NCBI GenBank assembly: GCA_001579985.1
Contig: LRSR01014686.1
Span: 1 to 33,684, forward strand
Reading direction: 5' to 3'
DNA length: 33,684 nt
Source of the DNA: Hypsibius dujardini
Taxonomy: Eukaryota; Tardigrada; Eutardigrada; Parachela; Hypsibiidae
Position numbers and translations under genes: made by a program. Numbering within the stretch: the first letter of the stretch is position 1; each line of letters begins with the position of its first letter. The notes below the pieces were generated by a model, which was not told where the DNA came from, did not search any database, and saw only the letters and a list, made by a program, of their open reading frames with translations. Shown here in pieces: positions 1 through 10,820 of this stretch.

Positions 1-946
1 TCTCTAGACTGTTTTAACGTGGGCTTGCCGGCTTTAATACATATTGTTTTGTGAGTTAGCTGGTAGTGCAGCGGTTTAAATCCTAGTTTGCTTTTTTTGT
101 TCCTATTTAGCTGTTATGTTACATGTTGAAGCGGCCAACTGCCATTTGCAACGGATTATTTTGATTTTGAATTTTTTCTTTCGTCAGCCATCGCCATTTC
201 TGGGCACAAGGGTTGGCTTAACGACAAAAATATCCAAGCATGCTAAAAAGCTCATGTGGTCGGATCATTCGGATGGGAAACAGGCGACGGCAAGGGCAAG
301 ATGTTAAATGATTAAATAAGTTACGGATACAGTATCCTTCGACAAGCTTTTACCGCTCATCTTCCAACAGTGCATATCTTGCCATTCTGAAGTTCATCGC
401 ATTAGGACCTGAGACAAACTTTCTCATTCTTACTCGCAGCTGGACAACAATCCATGTCTGTGACTGATTGCTATTGGTCTATTGGCTTGTCTGTCTTCTG
501 TCTTTCTATCCATCTGTCTGTCTGTCTGTTTGTTCATCCGTCTGCCTGTCCGTCTGTATGTCTCCCTATCTGTTTGTCTGTCAGTCAGTCTGCCCTTGAT
601 GTGTGTATGTCAACGGGTTATTTCCTATCTATTACCAGTACTTCACATAAAAAGAAATTGAATTGGGTCCAGCGTGATTATCTGCAAACCAACGCTAAAA
701 GCGAACCCTTTCCTTAGTAGACTTAGCTAAGTATACATGCAACAACAAACAGATGCACCCAACTCGATTGGAGGCGCACCATCAAACAGAACAAATGAAT
801 CAAGAAAAAAGAAAGTGTCGCTATAAAAACTATGCCCTCTCTCCCCGTCCAGGAAAAAAACGACACAAAGGTAAAAGCTCAATGTGAAAGTATGTGTCCA
901 AACAAGTAGGAGGCTTTGGGCTAAAGAAGGTGCACATGGATCGGCC
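1..946. other. Left flank / 3' side of the CREB gene, no gene seen
   Basis: This is the 3' flank of the minus-strand bZIP gene and the window edge. I see no convincing exon. A degenerate TGTC/TGTCTG array fills about 482-600 and creates open frames rich in Cys, Leu, Ser and Val that are not genes. I could not pick a clear poly(A) signal for the bZIP gene. Confidence 0.5.
482..600. repeat. Degenerate (TGTC)n / TGTCTG array
   Basis: About 120 bases are built from imperfect TGTC and TGTCTG units with scattered substitutions. The same kind of array occurs in either orientation at about 1180-1470, 2703-2735, 2888-3075, 7993-8195, 11405-11700 and 26145-26275. Confidence 0.75.
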
Positions 947-3656
947 TTAGTCGTGGGTTGTGGACTTGCAGTAGAGTTCCTTCAGGGACTTGAGCTCTTC
1001 AATCAGGGCCTTATTCTGGTTTTCCAACACAGCCACGCGATTTTCGAGACATTTGATGTACTCCTTCTTTTTCCTGCGGCACTCCTTGGCCGCTTCCCTT
1101 TAAGCAAAGGTTTGAGGCATTAGCTTCTGGCTTAAATTCAAGGAAATTGATGTGCAGGAAGACATAGAGAAAGATTGAGATCCAGTCCGTCAGCAGTCAA
1201 ACAAACCACCACAGAGACAGACAACTAAGAAGGTAAACCGCAGAACAGACAGGTCTCCAGTTAGCCAGATAAAGACAAACTCCAATTAATCAGAAAGGTA
1301 GACAGACAAATTGAAAGGCAGGCAGACCTTCAAGTCAAATAGGCAAACAGATAGTCATCCAGTAAGCAAAAGCGAAACAAAAACAAAAGCATCTGGACAG
1401 CAAGACAGACATATAAACAAGCACACAGAGAGACAGAGATAAACAGAAAGATAGACAAAGGGAAGAATAGTCAAAACACACGCCAATAGGCTCATGCAAC
1501 CATCGAAAGTATCAACCGTGATTGCAAACGAATTTGAGAACAGAGCTTGTAAACAAATACAAGCACGCGGAGAGAAAGGCACACAGAAAAGGAAGTTGGA
1601 CAAAAAGGCCCCCCCCCCAGTTAGGCAGACATCAACACAAAGAGATCAAGAAGGTGCAACGCTAAGAACACGCAAAACATATTTAGGGTTTAGCAAGAGA
1701 CGCGCCGTGGTCTGAGTAAGGATCTACCTATTCTTCAGCAGGCGCGTTTCACGCTTCCTTCCGACCTCCTCGGCCATGACTTGCTGCTGACCGGACAGAT
1801 TATTTGACGAAGAGAGAATGTTGGCGCTGCTTGATCCACTTCCACTTGAACTGTTGCTGTTCATACTGCCACCAGCCTATCAAAAACAGCAAAAGGCATT
1901 AGTCATCCAACGGAAAAGACATCAGTTAAATAATAAACGGCTAAACCGCAAAAGTAATCTTCTACAGTACTTACATGCTGCTGCTGCTTGATCAACTGAT
2001 CGTTTCCAACTGCAAAAACAATCACAAACATTTCAAGCTCCTTGCAATATGGTGGGAGGAATTATCCAGTAAGCATCTAATCAAATAATCAATCAATAAG
2101 AAATCGAAAATATTTGCAGCCATGCTGGCATACAAATCAATCAATCAATAATTAGGAAGAAGTTGTAATCGAAAGCAGGCTTGCAATCGAGCAGCCAAAT
2201 CAAGCAATCGCACATACGTAAAAGTGGCTGCACTTACGAGGGAGAGGAATCACAAACTGCTGACCATCATGGGTCATAATAACCGTAGTGCCATGAGATC
2301 CCAAGTCTGTCGAGGTACCGCCATTGTTGTTGCTGTTGGCCAAATTGAAGGGAGCAGCAACCACCTGGACGATTCCTGTAAATGCCGCAAACAAAAATAA
2401 CAAAATTGACACCTAGTAAATAGCGATAGACCACAAGGAAAAAGCGTCGTATAAATTTATTCAGGGGGTCTGTTTGCTACCTCAATCTAATCTATATATA
2501 CGATTCAAACACACAGCGACAGAAAAGGTCAGATAAGAGGGACCCTGCGAAAATGTCTTCCATTAAACAAGTCGCTGGAAAATACGTCAGACCTCTTTCT
2601 GCAAAGAGATTGAGCAATCGGATCAGGTGGAAGTAGCAGTGGGAAGACTAAAGAGGTCTCTCTGGCTGCGACGAAGCAGTGACGAACGTTTCTTCAAGGC
2701 GCATCACAGACAGACAGACAGACAGACAGACAGAGCGAGATGATTGGAAACGATACCGGGTCCTCCACTTTTCAATCGATAATATTTACACCGCCCACCC
2801 CTCAATCGGAGCCGGTACACACCGCAGCTGACTGAATGAATACATCTGGCAACTCCATACGCTGCGCATTCGAACTAAAAGCGCCTGCATGTCTGTTTTG
2901 CCCTTGCCTGTCTGTGGCCTGCCTGTCTTTTAACTTATTCGTCTTTCAGTCTCTCGCTTCCCTCGTCTGCAAATCTGTCATTCTATTTGCCTGTCTGACT
3001 ATCTGTCTGCTTGTCTGTGTGTGTGTCTATCTGTCTGCCTATCTGCTTATACTGATTTACAAGTTCTGTCTGTTTCTCAGTTAATAAACCTGCCTAATTT
3101 CTGGTCTGTTCGTCGATTTTCTCATTAATCTACCATACCTACCCATCTGGCAGCTCACCTATCAATAAGTGTCTGTCCCTGTAAGTTCTCCCACCGATCG
3201 GAAACCTTCAATCACCTAAGGGAGGACTCTTTCCTTAATGTAGTCATACTATGTTACTATCAGTCTAAGCTCATTGAATGACTATTGACAGACTCGCTAA
3301 CAATTCACGTAATAAAGTTACAACACCACCAAAAAAATACTGTTGCGGTTAAAGAATACGATGGGAATGAAAGGTGAAAACATACCGTTCGGTGTCTGAT
3401 ACTGGAGGTTTCCGTTCGGTCCAATCGACAACTGCTGGACGGACTGGCCGCCGTCACCGGAACCGGTTCCCCGTTTGCCGGACTTTGCTGTAGCCGCAGC
3501 TTTGCCTCGCCCTCCTCCGCCGGTGACCGGAAGTCGTCCTTGTTTGTGGAGAGAGGATTTGTTATCGTGATTCAGTGAATTCGGCTCGGAAACAGCGGAA
3601 TGGTCCTCCTCGTCAGAGTCGTAGTCGTCGTCGCTCGCCTTACCGGAACTCATCAT
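947..3656 (-). CDS. CREB1: CREB/ATF1-family bZIP transcription factor, five exons
   Basis: Nuclear bZIP activator of the CREB/CREM/ATF1 family; the family binds cAMP response elements (TGACGTCA) as dimers. Exons on the minus strand: 3656-3386, 2375-2238, 2009-1975, 1876-1728, 1097-947; 247 aa. Every joint has GT-AG ends and keeps frame (phases 1, 1, 0, 2). The basic region KNREAAKECRRKKKEY is followed by a leucine zipper ending in LYCK, almost the vertebrate CREB1 bZIP. Exon 2 carries VQVV and DGQQFVIP, like the Gln-rich activation region of CREB. Exon 1 is acidic, then Gly/Lys-rich. The start is supported by an in-frame TAG just upstream (3662-3660). Odd point: no kinase-inducible domain (RRPSY) is seen, and the protein is shorter than the roughly 330 aa of CREB1. 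The family call is firm; the choice among CREB1, CREM and ATF1 is by similarity only. Confidence 0.93.
1140..1480. repeat. Degenerate GACA/CAGA array in intron 4 of the CREB gene
   Basis: Imperfect GACA units on the plus strand (TGTC in the sense of the gene) occupy much of the 630-base last intron. A run of nine C at 1611-1619 lies in the same intron. Confidence 0.65.
2085..2200. repeat. AATC/ATCA-rich tract in intron 2 of the CREB gene
   Basis: Repeated CAATCAAT and AATCAATC units, imperfect. Similar tracts lie at about 6025-6110 and 9135-9245, and in the reverse sense (GATTGATTG) at about 10480-10690. Confidence 0.55.
2703..3075. repeat. Two TGTC-family arrays in intron 1 of the CREB gene, in opposite senses
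   Basis: A pure short GACA run at about 2707-2733 reads TGTC on the gene strand. A longer degenerate TGTC array at about 2888-3075 reads the other way. Both lie in the 1,010-base first intron. Confidence 0.7.
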
Positions 3657-3661
3657 TTTCT

Positions 3662-3684
3662 ATGAGAGAGAGAGAGAGAGAGAG
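3662..3684. repeat. (AG)n microsatellite in the CREB 5' leader
   Basis: About eleven AG units directly upstream of the start codon, that is CT repeats in the transcript leader. Confidence 0.85.
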
Positions 3685-3709
3685 CGAGCCTGAGAGAAAC
3701 TTGTCCGAT

Positions 3710-3765
3710 TTACGTCACTGAAAAAAGAGAGAAAGGAGAGAAATGAAAGGCCGTGCTCGACGTCA
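3710..3765 (-). promoter_or_regulatory. Two CRE-like sites upstream of the CREB start
   Basis: TTACGTCA at 3710-3717 reads TGACGTAA on the gene strand. CGACGTCA at 3758-3765 reads TGACGTCG. Each matches seven of the eight bases of the CRE consensus. They lie 54 and 102 bases before the ATG. The second is inside a small perfect inverted repeat (GTGCT at 3753-3757 and AGCAC at 3765-3769). Self-regulation through promoter CREs is known for mammalian CREB; here it is inferred. Confidence 0.6.
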
Positions 3766-3784
3766 GCACGACGTTTCAGTGGGT

Positions 3785-5355
3785 AAACAACGCATCACGC
3801 CCTGAAACGGCGTCTTTCTCTACAAAACACTCGTGGCAATAATGCTGTACAATCCGAGATACAGCTAGTCGCCAGGAAAAACCAAGTGATCCAAGTTTGA
3901 GCCATCAGACAGAATTAGAGCCATGTCTTGATGGCATACTGACATGGCCAAAATGATTGCCTGACCAAATTGCGGCCACTTTATAGTTACTTTTCCGCAG
4001 CGGTAAAGTGGCTTTGACATTGGTCAGTCAAGCATTACGGCCAGGTGAGGAGCTCGCTGCGCGCGTCATGTGTCGTGTATCATGTGCCGGGGTCGTGGTG
4101 CATACGCGAAGAATCGATATCTCGCTGGCGTTTATGACTCGTCGGCATGTTTCTCATTACAGACAGACAGACAGAGCGAGAGGCTCACTGAACGCAAACG
4201 CAGCGTCATTTCTCGACACGCCATTGCTCAGCCTGGCGTCACCTGATCTGCGGAGTACCCGGCTGACTGGCGCACCCACTTTCGGTGGTTCGCGCGTGCG
4301 ACCGCGTTCCCACTTCAAACAAAGAACCATGTATAAAGTGAATTACTGCGTCTCGCAATGACCGAAAGAAAACGACCGAGGGGTATTCAAAGCATTAGTG
4401 TTGTTAAAGTAACGTGTTTGAATTTGAATAAAATAATAAATACTTTTAAATCTACCGGTAAAGTTTAGTTACATAAAATACTTATTTTATTTAAAAGGCA
4501 GGCCATATTTTCAGCACTTAAAATCAGGCTTTAAATAAAATATTCCAATTAAAATAAATTTAGCGATATTAAATAAAATAAATATACTACTTAAAGTAAG
4601 AGCCGATTTTTGATCCATTTAAAACATCTTTAAAATATATCTAAACAAAACTAATACAAATTTAACCGGTGCACAACAGTGGAATAAAATTTTGTGGGTA
4701 ACATCAAATTAATATAAAAGAATAAAAGTATTGTAGAAAGAATAGTCCAGTAAAATGACCGTAGGCCTATAATTGTCAACACTTCAATTATTTAGTAGGT
4801 ATTTATAGTTTAAGTAACAATTATGAAATTTTAATTTTCGCTAACAACGAAAAACGATGGAACTGTCACTCAAACAATTACAGAATTTTGCAAGAAAAGG
4901 ACGAAAATGTTTCAAAACACTATCACAATCATTGCAGGAGAATAAAATTTCATCATAAAAAACAATTAACACATAAACAACAATAGTGACAATAGTGATT
5001 ACTACTACATAATTACACGTGATATACCAAATATACTATAAATAGAATAGAAAAAGACCTATAACAAATTTAAAAAAAATAAAATTTCCTAAACGTGTAA
5101 TTTAGTACAAGCTTGATCACCCCCATTGCATGGTGAGTAGTGTTTAGATTAATTTAAAATATGGTTTACAATGCCTAAGGAATGCATTTTTGCGTGAACA
5201 GTAATTCCATTTATTTTAATTTAAATTCAAAATCAAGCAGACTTTTAATTTTCAATTTAAATACCTGTTGGCTCACGCTTGCGGTATTTAAATCAGTATT
5301 TGATTTAAATCAAGTTGCCAGGTGCGGCCTTGTGGTTGCTTCAATCAACATAAAT
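3785..5355. other. Intergenic, AT-rich, no gene seen
   Basis: After the CREB promoter the sequence becomes strongly AT-rich from about 4380. Open frames near 4008-4361 have no ATG-based start or recognisable protein. Short AATTTAAATT motifs become frequent from about 5190. Confidence 0.5.
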
Positions 5356-5359
5356 TTAT

Positions 5360-5797
5360 TTGAAGTTAAATCAAATTAAAAATTAATTTAAATTGGGCAA
5401 AATGAGATTTTAAATCAGAATTAAATCATCGCCTCAAAAAGATCATGAATTTAAATTAATTCAATTTTTTTAAATGTACGGTGTAAAAGACCTGCAGGTT
5501 TATCCTCGTACGCACATGGTTGGCTCTCAACGAGGTAAATGACTTGACTCGGGTAGCGCTATCTTGTGGCTACGTGCGTACTAGGAAAAGCCTGCACATT
5601 GCACTGTCTTTTGCACCGTACATTAAAAAAATTTGGATTAATTTAAATTACAGATTAATTTAAACAATTTAAATAAAAATGATCTTCAGTTAAACTAAAA
5701 TATAATAAAATAAGTTTTTGAGACGAGGATTTTTATTCTGATTTAAAACCACATATTGCCCGATTTAAATTGATTTAAAATTTTATTTAACTTCAAA
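5360..5797. mobile_element. Fold-back / MITE-like inverted-repeat element 1
   Basis: The two halves are imperfect reverse complements over about 200 bases each. The best-matched core is 5473-5515 against 5574-5624, sharing ATGTACGGTG, AAAAGAC, GCAGG and GTACGCAC. The outer parts share TTGAAGTTAAAT and TTTTAAATCAGAAT. The centre, about 5516-5573, is a non-repeated, GC-richer spacer. No coding capacity is seen, so it would be non-autonomous. I could not define terminal target-site duplications. Confidence 0.65.
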
Positions 5798-6238
5798 AGT
5801 TTGATTTAAACAACACTATTGGTGAGTGAAATGTAGTGCAGTGTGCACTACAGACTAGCACTAGCAATTCATTAATTATGACCGGTGCAGTTATCCTTAT
5901 ATACTCACACTAATTTTATCAGGAAGTTTCAACGAAGAATCAATCAAATTATCGAACAAGCAAAATTGAATTCACATTACAAAAATGAATGAACCATAAC
6001 GAAGTAAACGACTGTCTTGTTTAACAAAATCAATCAAGCAATCGACGAGCAGACACACTCATGCTTGCTGGTGTGTTTATTTCACAATCAAATCAATCAA
6101 TGCACGCGGTCCGCGATGACATCATCGCTCTCTCCTGCTCCGCGCAAGACTGGAATAAAAGTGCAGGCAAGTAATACCCACGATCACGCAAGACATTTCT
6201 GTTGGAGGAAAAATGTCCATCAATTAATTCTTTATTTC

Positions 6239-6364
6239 TTAAAACAAAAACTGCTCATTTTTCTCCAGACGATCCGATTCGTATTCGTTGACGGCCCACA
6301 ATTTACACTTGTCGTTCTCCGAGCGAGGAGAAGGTTGACAAATGGTGCAGTCAATATTGTGCAT
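6239..6364 (-). CDS. Possible very small protein, 41 aa, unrecognised
   Basis: A minus-strand frame starts MHNIDCTICQPS and ends NEQFLF, with an in-frame stop upstream of the ATG. It is hydrophilic with a CxxC pair and a third Cys ten residues on; no signal peptide or membrane segment. A canonical AATAAA (TTTATT at 6231-6236 on the plus strand) follows three bases after the stop. Upstream on the same strand, a donor-like GTGAGT at about 6537-6532 and a GC-richer stretch at 6560-6600 with TGCGCATG and a TGACGT half-site could be a first leader exon and promoter. I do not recognise the protein; a chance frame is quite possible. Confidence 0.3.
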   Translation of the reverse strand: MHNIDCTICQPSPRSENDKCKLWAVNEYESDRLEKNEQFLF

Positions 6365-6840
6365 TTTGGCAATTTTTTAATTACTTTACAGTTTCCTGCA
6401 ACTTACAAATTGGGAAGTGGAGAGGAGAGAGACCGCTTCAGCTTGGGTTGGGAGATGGTGCAATTGTTAAGAGAGATGGGGGTTGCTGTCTGTGGCAGCG
6501 GCAGTGATGATGCGGAGATTACGTAGGAGACTCACAAATTCCGATCCTTCGCGGAAATCCTGACTGAGCGACTGCGCATGAGTGACGTGGACAAGCGGCG
6601 CTTTCTAGCCACATGTGAAAGACAGCTTTCACTTGCCCGTGATTCCGGCTCAAACTTTGGTCACTCTACTGGCACGACCCACACAATTGGAGAGCGAGTG
6701 GCTCTAACTTGGGTCGATAACGCGTCATTCGGCCATACGGATTGGAGAGGTTAATTCGGTCACACGGCCACACCTTCTGGTCTGGCTGAGTCATGGGCAC
6801 CAATAGGTGGCGCTTTTTTATATCACCGGCAGACCACTCA

Positions 6841-7550
6841 CAAGGGAAGGGAACGGTAGCCGACACGCCGATCTCTCTGAATATTTTTTTTGCAAATAGT
6901 GGACTAAATTAATAGATTTAGCAAAAAATTTCATCTGCAAACGAGCGGGAGAAAATGGGAAAGTTCCCCAATGGCACTGTGGGTTTCTGATTCAGTTCAA
7001 GCATTGATTGTTTGATTTATGCCCAAGCAAAACTCAGTTTAATTTAACCACTGTAAAACGTCGTTTTTCGAAAACGTTTGATTCCAAGATTTTTGACACT
7101 CTTCCACTCAAAATTCGATTTGGAATCGATTGAAATCAGCAAAATCTTATTTGGATGATAGGGGGCGGAACTATCGGTCATTTCTGCAACGTCACTCGGA
7201 AGCCTAGATTGAAACTAGCCCATAACTCCGCCCTCTGGCATCCAAAAAAGATTCTGCTGATGTCAATCGATTCCAAATCGAATTTGGAGTGGAAGAGTGT
7301 CAAGAATCTTGGAATCCAACGTTTTCAAAAAAACGACGTTATACAGTGGTCAAAATTAAAATAAAATCAAACAATCAATGCTTGAATTGAATCTGAAACC
7401 CGCAGACATTGGGGAACATTCCAATTTTCACCCGCTCAGACCAGAGCTCGTTTGCAGGTGGAATGTTTTGCTAAAATCTATTAATTTAGTCCACTATTCG
7501 CAAAAAATATTCAGAAAGATCGGCGTGTCGGCTACCATTCCGTTCCCTTG
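6841..7550. mobile_element. Fold-back element 2: inverted repeat with arms of about 330 bases
   Basis: Left arm 6841-7173 and right arm 7222-7550 are near-complete reverse complements separated by a 48-base loop. Ends are CAAGGGAA and TTCCCTTG. Shared blocks include GTAGCCGACACGCCGATC near the ends, GCATTGATTGTTTGATTT in the middle, and TTCGATTTGGAATCGATTG near the loop. The arms differ by small indels. No open frame of note; those found here are mirror images of each other. It is probably a non-autonomous fold-back or MITE-type transposon. Confidence 0.85.
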
Positions 7551-7559
7551 TCAGTCAGA

Positions 7560-8298
7560 TCACTCTGAGTCCGAGTACTATTCGTGATGAAATTAAGCTC
7601 AAACTTTAGCATAGCTACAAAACCTGATATGAAAATAATGTAATGGTAAGCACTCAACAAACAAGGGTCCGAACTATTTTCTCTTTTTGAAACTATTCAG
7701 AAGTCAGAAACTATTGGTGAGGTTGTCCGTCTGACTTATTTCGCAGTCCCTGAAGAACAGTCTCCGGCTAATAAGCAAAAATCCCTGATAAAAACAACAT
7801 TAAACTGTCTCTAAAACGCACAATTCATGTAGCTACCGAGACAAACCACCAACTATCCGGCCGGAAAACGATGCGCGATAGAAAGCCCATTTTGGACACG
7901 GGGTATAGCACGTGCAGATGCAGATGATGAATCAGGTGGAACGGCGGCCAATGAAATCCCATTCTAAAAAGCGGCAAGTTTAACCAATGTTTGTCTGTTC
8001 GTCTGTCTGCTAGTCTATCTGTCTGTCGTTCTTTCTGTCTCTCTGAGTCTGCATGTATTGATTTACAAACTCTGTCTGTGTGTCTGTGCCTGCCCGACTC
8101 TCAGTCAGCCTGTGTGTCTGTATGCCTGTATGCCGGTGCCTGCCTGACTCTCTGTAAGTGTGCCTGATTGTCTACTTGAGTGTGCATCAGTCAGCCAGAA
8201 TGTCAGTCTGCATCTACCGGATCGTCTCTCTGCCAGTGCCAGTAAACTTGTCTACCTCTTCCTTGCAATTTATATTCACCTGACTTCTTCGTCGGCAG
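7560..8298. other. Intergenic with a TGTC array, no clear gene
   Basis: From about 7993 to 8195 the sequence is a degenerate TGTCTG/TGCCTG array. The stretch 7600-7980 is mixed sequence without splice-supported exons. No signal peptide exon was found for the ZP-C remnant that begins at 8299. Confidence 0.45.
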
Positions 8299-8834
8299 GA
8301 TCAACGCCGGCTTCCGAAAGGACTTTCCTACCGGCATCCACAAGTTGTGTCACTGCAATGACACCAACATAAAAACAATAATCTGCTCGACTGACCACTC
8401 CAACAGCATCTTGATTGCCACTGCTGTTTAATACCAATGTCCTTCTTCGTGATTATCGCATACCGGTAGCCATATCTACGACGGTGAGGGACTTTGCACT
8501 AGCGATGTGCCGCTTCGGTACAATCAGCAAGTGACGATCCGTCGCTGGATGGATGTCCCGAAAAGCCACCAGAATTTCATCCTGCGGGCCAGATTCAAGG
8601 GTTGATTGAAAATTAATTATACAGGTTTACTTCGGTCTGGTCAATGTACCCAATGTCAATATAGACTTTCTTTACAACAGTGGACTGGTTGATTTATCGA
8701 TTAACGCAAACGTAAACCATACAGTGAAATACCAGTTGATTGCTCAACTGGACGTTATATGCGGACCAAATAATGGACCGCTTATTCATTCACCTCGTAC
8801 AGAATTTCCGTTGTAGCATCTTCCTTTGCAGCAA
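8299..8834 (+). pseudogene. Remnant of a ZP-C coding region (sixth family member)
   Basis: Three coding-like blocks follow each other in the order of the ZP-C half of genes C-G. Block a follows a good acceptor (GTCGGCAG) in the phase expected for the central exon and contains HKLCHCNDTN, like LQCNCDISNN in gene F; it runs into TAA at 8430. Block b follows GGTAG at 8469 and reads IYDGEGLCTSDVPLRYN then NFILRARFK before TGA. Block c reads VYFGLVNVPNVNIDF and ends with VKYQLIAQLDVICGPNNGP, like the terminal Cys motif of gene E. Joining b to c in frame would need removal of 25 bases, too short for an intron; splicing at a donor inside b (8531) would keep frame but drop good coding. No signal peptide or ZP-N part is visible. 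I infer a decaying copy; a live gene with unusual splicing is the alternative. Confidence 0.45.
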
Positions 8835-8839
8835 TCGTA

Positions 8840-10817
8840 CAAAAAATACATGGAGGTTTCACAGCCGCAGTCGACATATTGAGCAAGGACGTGGCCGTGG
8901 GAAGGAGACGCTATTTAGAAAAACGATAAACACATTACAGTCAATCAATCGACGCCCAAACATTTTATACAGGATATCCAGACCGTGCTCGTAGTGTGCT
9001 GCGCAGATGCACCATTTTTAATTTCAGCTACTAAGAGATTTACGCACAACTATACAATGAAATAATAATCTGAGATATTAGTTTAACCAACGAATCTATA
9101 ACCAATAACAAATGATGCTGACTGTCGAACAAAAGTTTCAATCAAATCAATCAGTTACAGAGTGACATGATCCAAACCGCACCGTCAATCAACAAATCAA
9201 TCAACAGAGGTCCGTAGAATCCCATACAAATCAAATCCAATTAAATTTCCAGGGAATACTGGTCTACACAAACAACATACATGCGAGGCTTTCATACTTA
9301 CATTCTCGGAGTTATGAAAATACGACCAAAGTGCTGCAACATCCGATAGCCCTTACGAATCAGATTGCTGAAAAAAGCAGCAGACGGAAGAATAAAAAGC
9401 CCTTAGTCGGTCAACGGAAACAAACAGAAGTTTGTTTACTGCGCATTGCACACATACGCGAGCCGCTAGGAAAATGTGCAATGCGCAGCATTCCGGTGCA
9501 CGTGAGCGCAGCAGCACATGCAAAACGACGATCATACTCGCACACACAGTTCTGCTTTGAAAAATGATGTCTTTCACACCATTACTATTTTGTCGAACAG
9601 TTATTTCACCCCATTACATCAGCGGATTTGCTACCGTGGACCCATAAAATGAAGGTACATTACTTTGTTGATGAGAGTAAACCGGTGGTTTCGAACCCCG
9701 GACATGGCGAAAAGTGCGGGGAATTAAACGCTGGCGAACCCGTTTTATTCTATCTCAACGAGGTCCATCCTCATTCCACTCCACGCTAATGACCCTTTGT
9801 TGTCATTTTTTCAGGCTGTTCCACGCTAATTTCCATATCCCTTGAGATTTATCTCTTTGCTGGTGAGTGATGTTGTGTGTTATGATGTGGAATTTGACCT
9901 TGGAGAGAGGTAGAAAAAGCAGCGAAAGCGTCTTTTACCGTTTCTCATAAAACGACATCAAAAGTATCCATTTCTATTTGATTCGATCATCTAGTTGAAG
10001 CGTTAAATTGGCAAAAGTGTGGGCTTTTGTCGGATTGCCGGTAGAAGAAGAGGATTCTCCACTAGAAACGATTCAGTAGCGCAGTTGGCGAATAGAATAT
10101 TTCGAGACGTCTTCAGCTTTTCTTTCCTGTGGGATATGATTTTCGTTCGCGATTGGTGCCTCCAATAGGATTGAAAGTGAGGGCAAACATTATGTTTTCG
10201 TTGAGAAAGTACGGTTGAGGTAGATGTGTTGTCAGGCGAAGTGCGGGGAAGAATTTGTTGAAAGTTCGCCCAAAAGATTGCTCTTTTACCGGAGATATTG
10301 GACGAACTTGAGTTGAACAGACTTTTTCTAACGTTGTGCTGATTTCAGTCTTTGAGTTAGTAGCTTGCCAATCGTAAAATCCTGTTCACGAGGGTTTTTT
10401 CTTTTTACTTGATCAGGGGTCCAGATTCTGTACCGTAAAGACGGAATTACCGTCTTTTGTTGACATTTGGTTGCTTGATTGATCGATTTAGCAGACGTAT
10501 TATTTGTCTGTTGATTGACTGATTGTGGGTTACGGATAACAGTGGCATTACTCTTGATTGATTTGCTTACTGATATTTTGACTGTAGAATCATATTGTGT
10601 GTGTTAACAGTTGATTGCTTGTTTGATAGATTGGGTCCGTCTTGCTCATCTTTACACTACACCTTGCGTAGTGCATTGATTGATTGATTCAATGGCATTG
10701 TTAAATGTTATATTCCTTCTTGCAGGCAGTTGAATTTCATTTTGCATTTGCCATTCGACCAAGGAATAAATCATTGTTCACCTTCGGGCGATGTTGGAGG
10801 TCGGTGTTTGTGGATGG
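8840..10817. other. Upstream region of the CNOT7 gene, no coding exon seen
   Basis: About 2 kb without a supported coding exon. It may hold the promoter and non-coding leader of the deadenylase gene. It contains AATC-rich tracts, a perfect 14-base inverted repeat at 9439-9488, and GATTGATTG runs at about 10480-10690. Confidence 0.5.
9439..9488. repeat. Perfect 14-base inverted repeat with 22-base loop
   Basis: CTGCGCATTGCACA at 9439-9452 is repeated in exact reverse complement at 9475-9488. The arms contain TGCGCA, similar to half-sites of NRF-1 type (family knowledge). It could be a paired protein site or a hairpin. Confidence 0.8.
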
Positions 10818-10820
10818 TGA

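Noticed and set aside
50-105. B-box-like GGTTTAAATCC followed by a T run
   Set aside because: No A box or acceptor stem can be paired, so a Pol III gene is not supported.
4008-4361. 117-codon open frame upstream of the CREB promoter
   Set aside because: Starts at GTG, shows no domain, and includes a GACA repeat; most likely chance.
6017-6526. 169-codon plus-strand open frame
   Set aside because: Starts at TTG, has no recognisable motif, and its composition is unlike the clear exons.
9670-9712. tRNA or tRNA-derived SINE signal (GGTTTCGAACCCC hairpin, B-box like)
   Set aside because: No matching A box, acceptor stem or cloverleaf on either strand; it is a short hairpin only.
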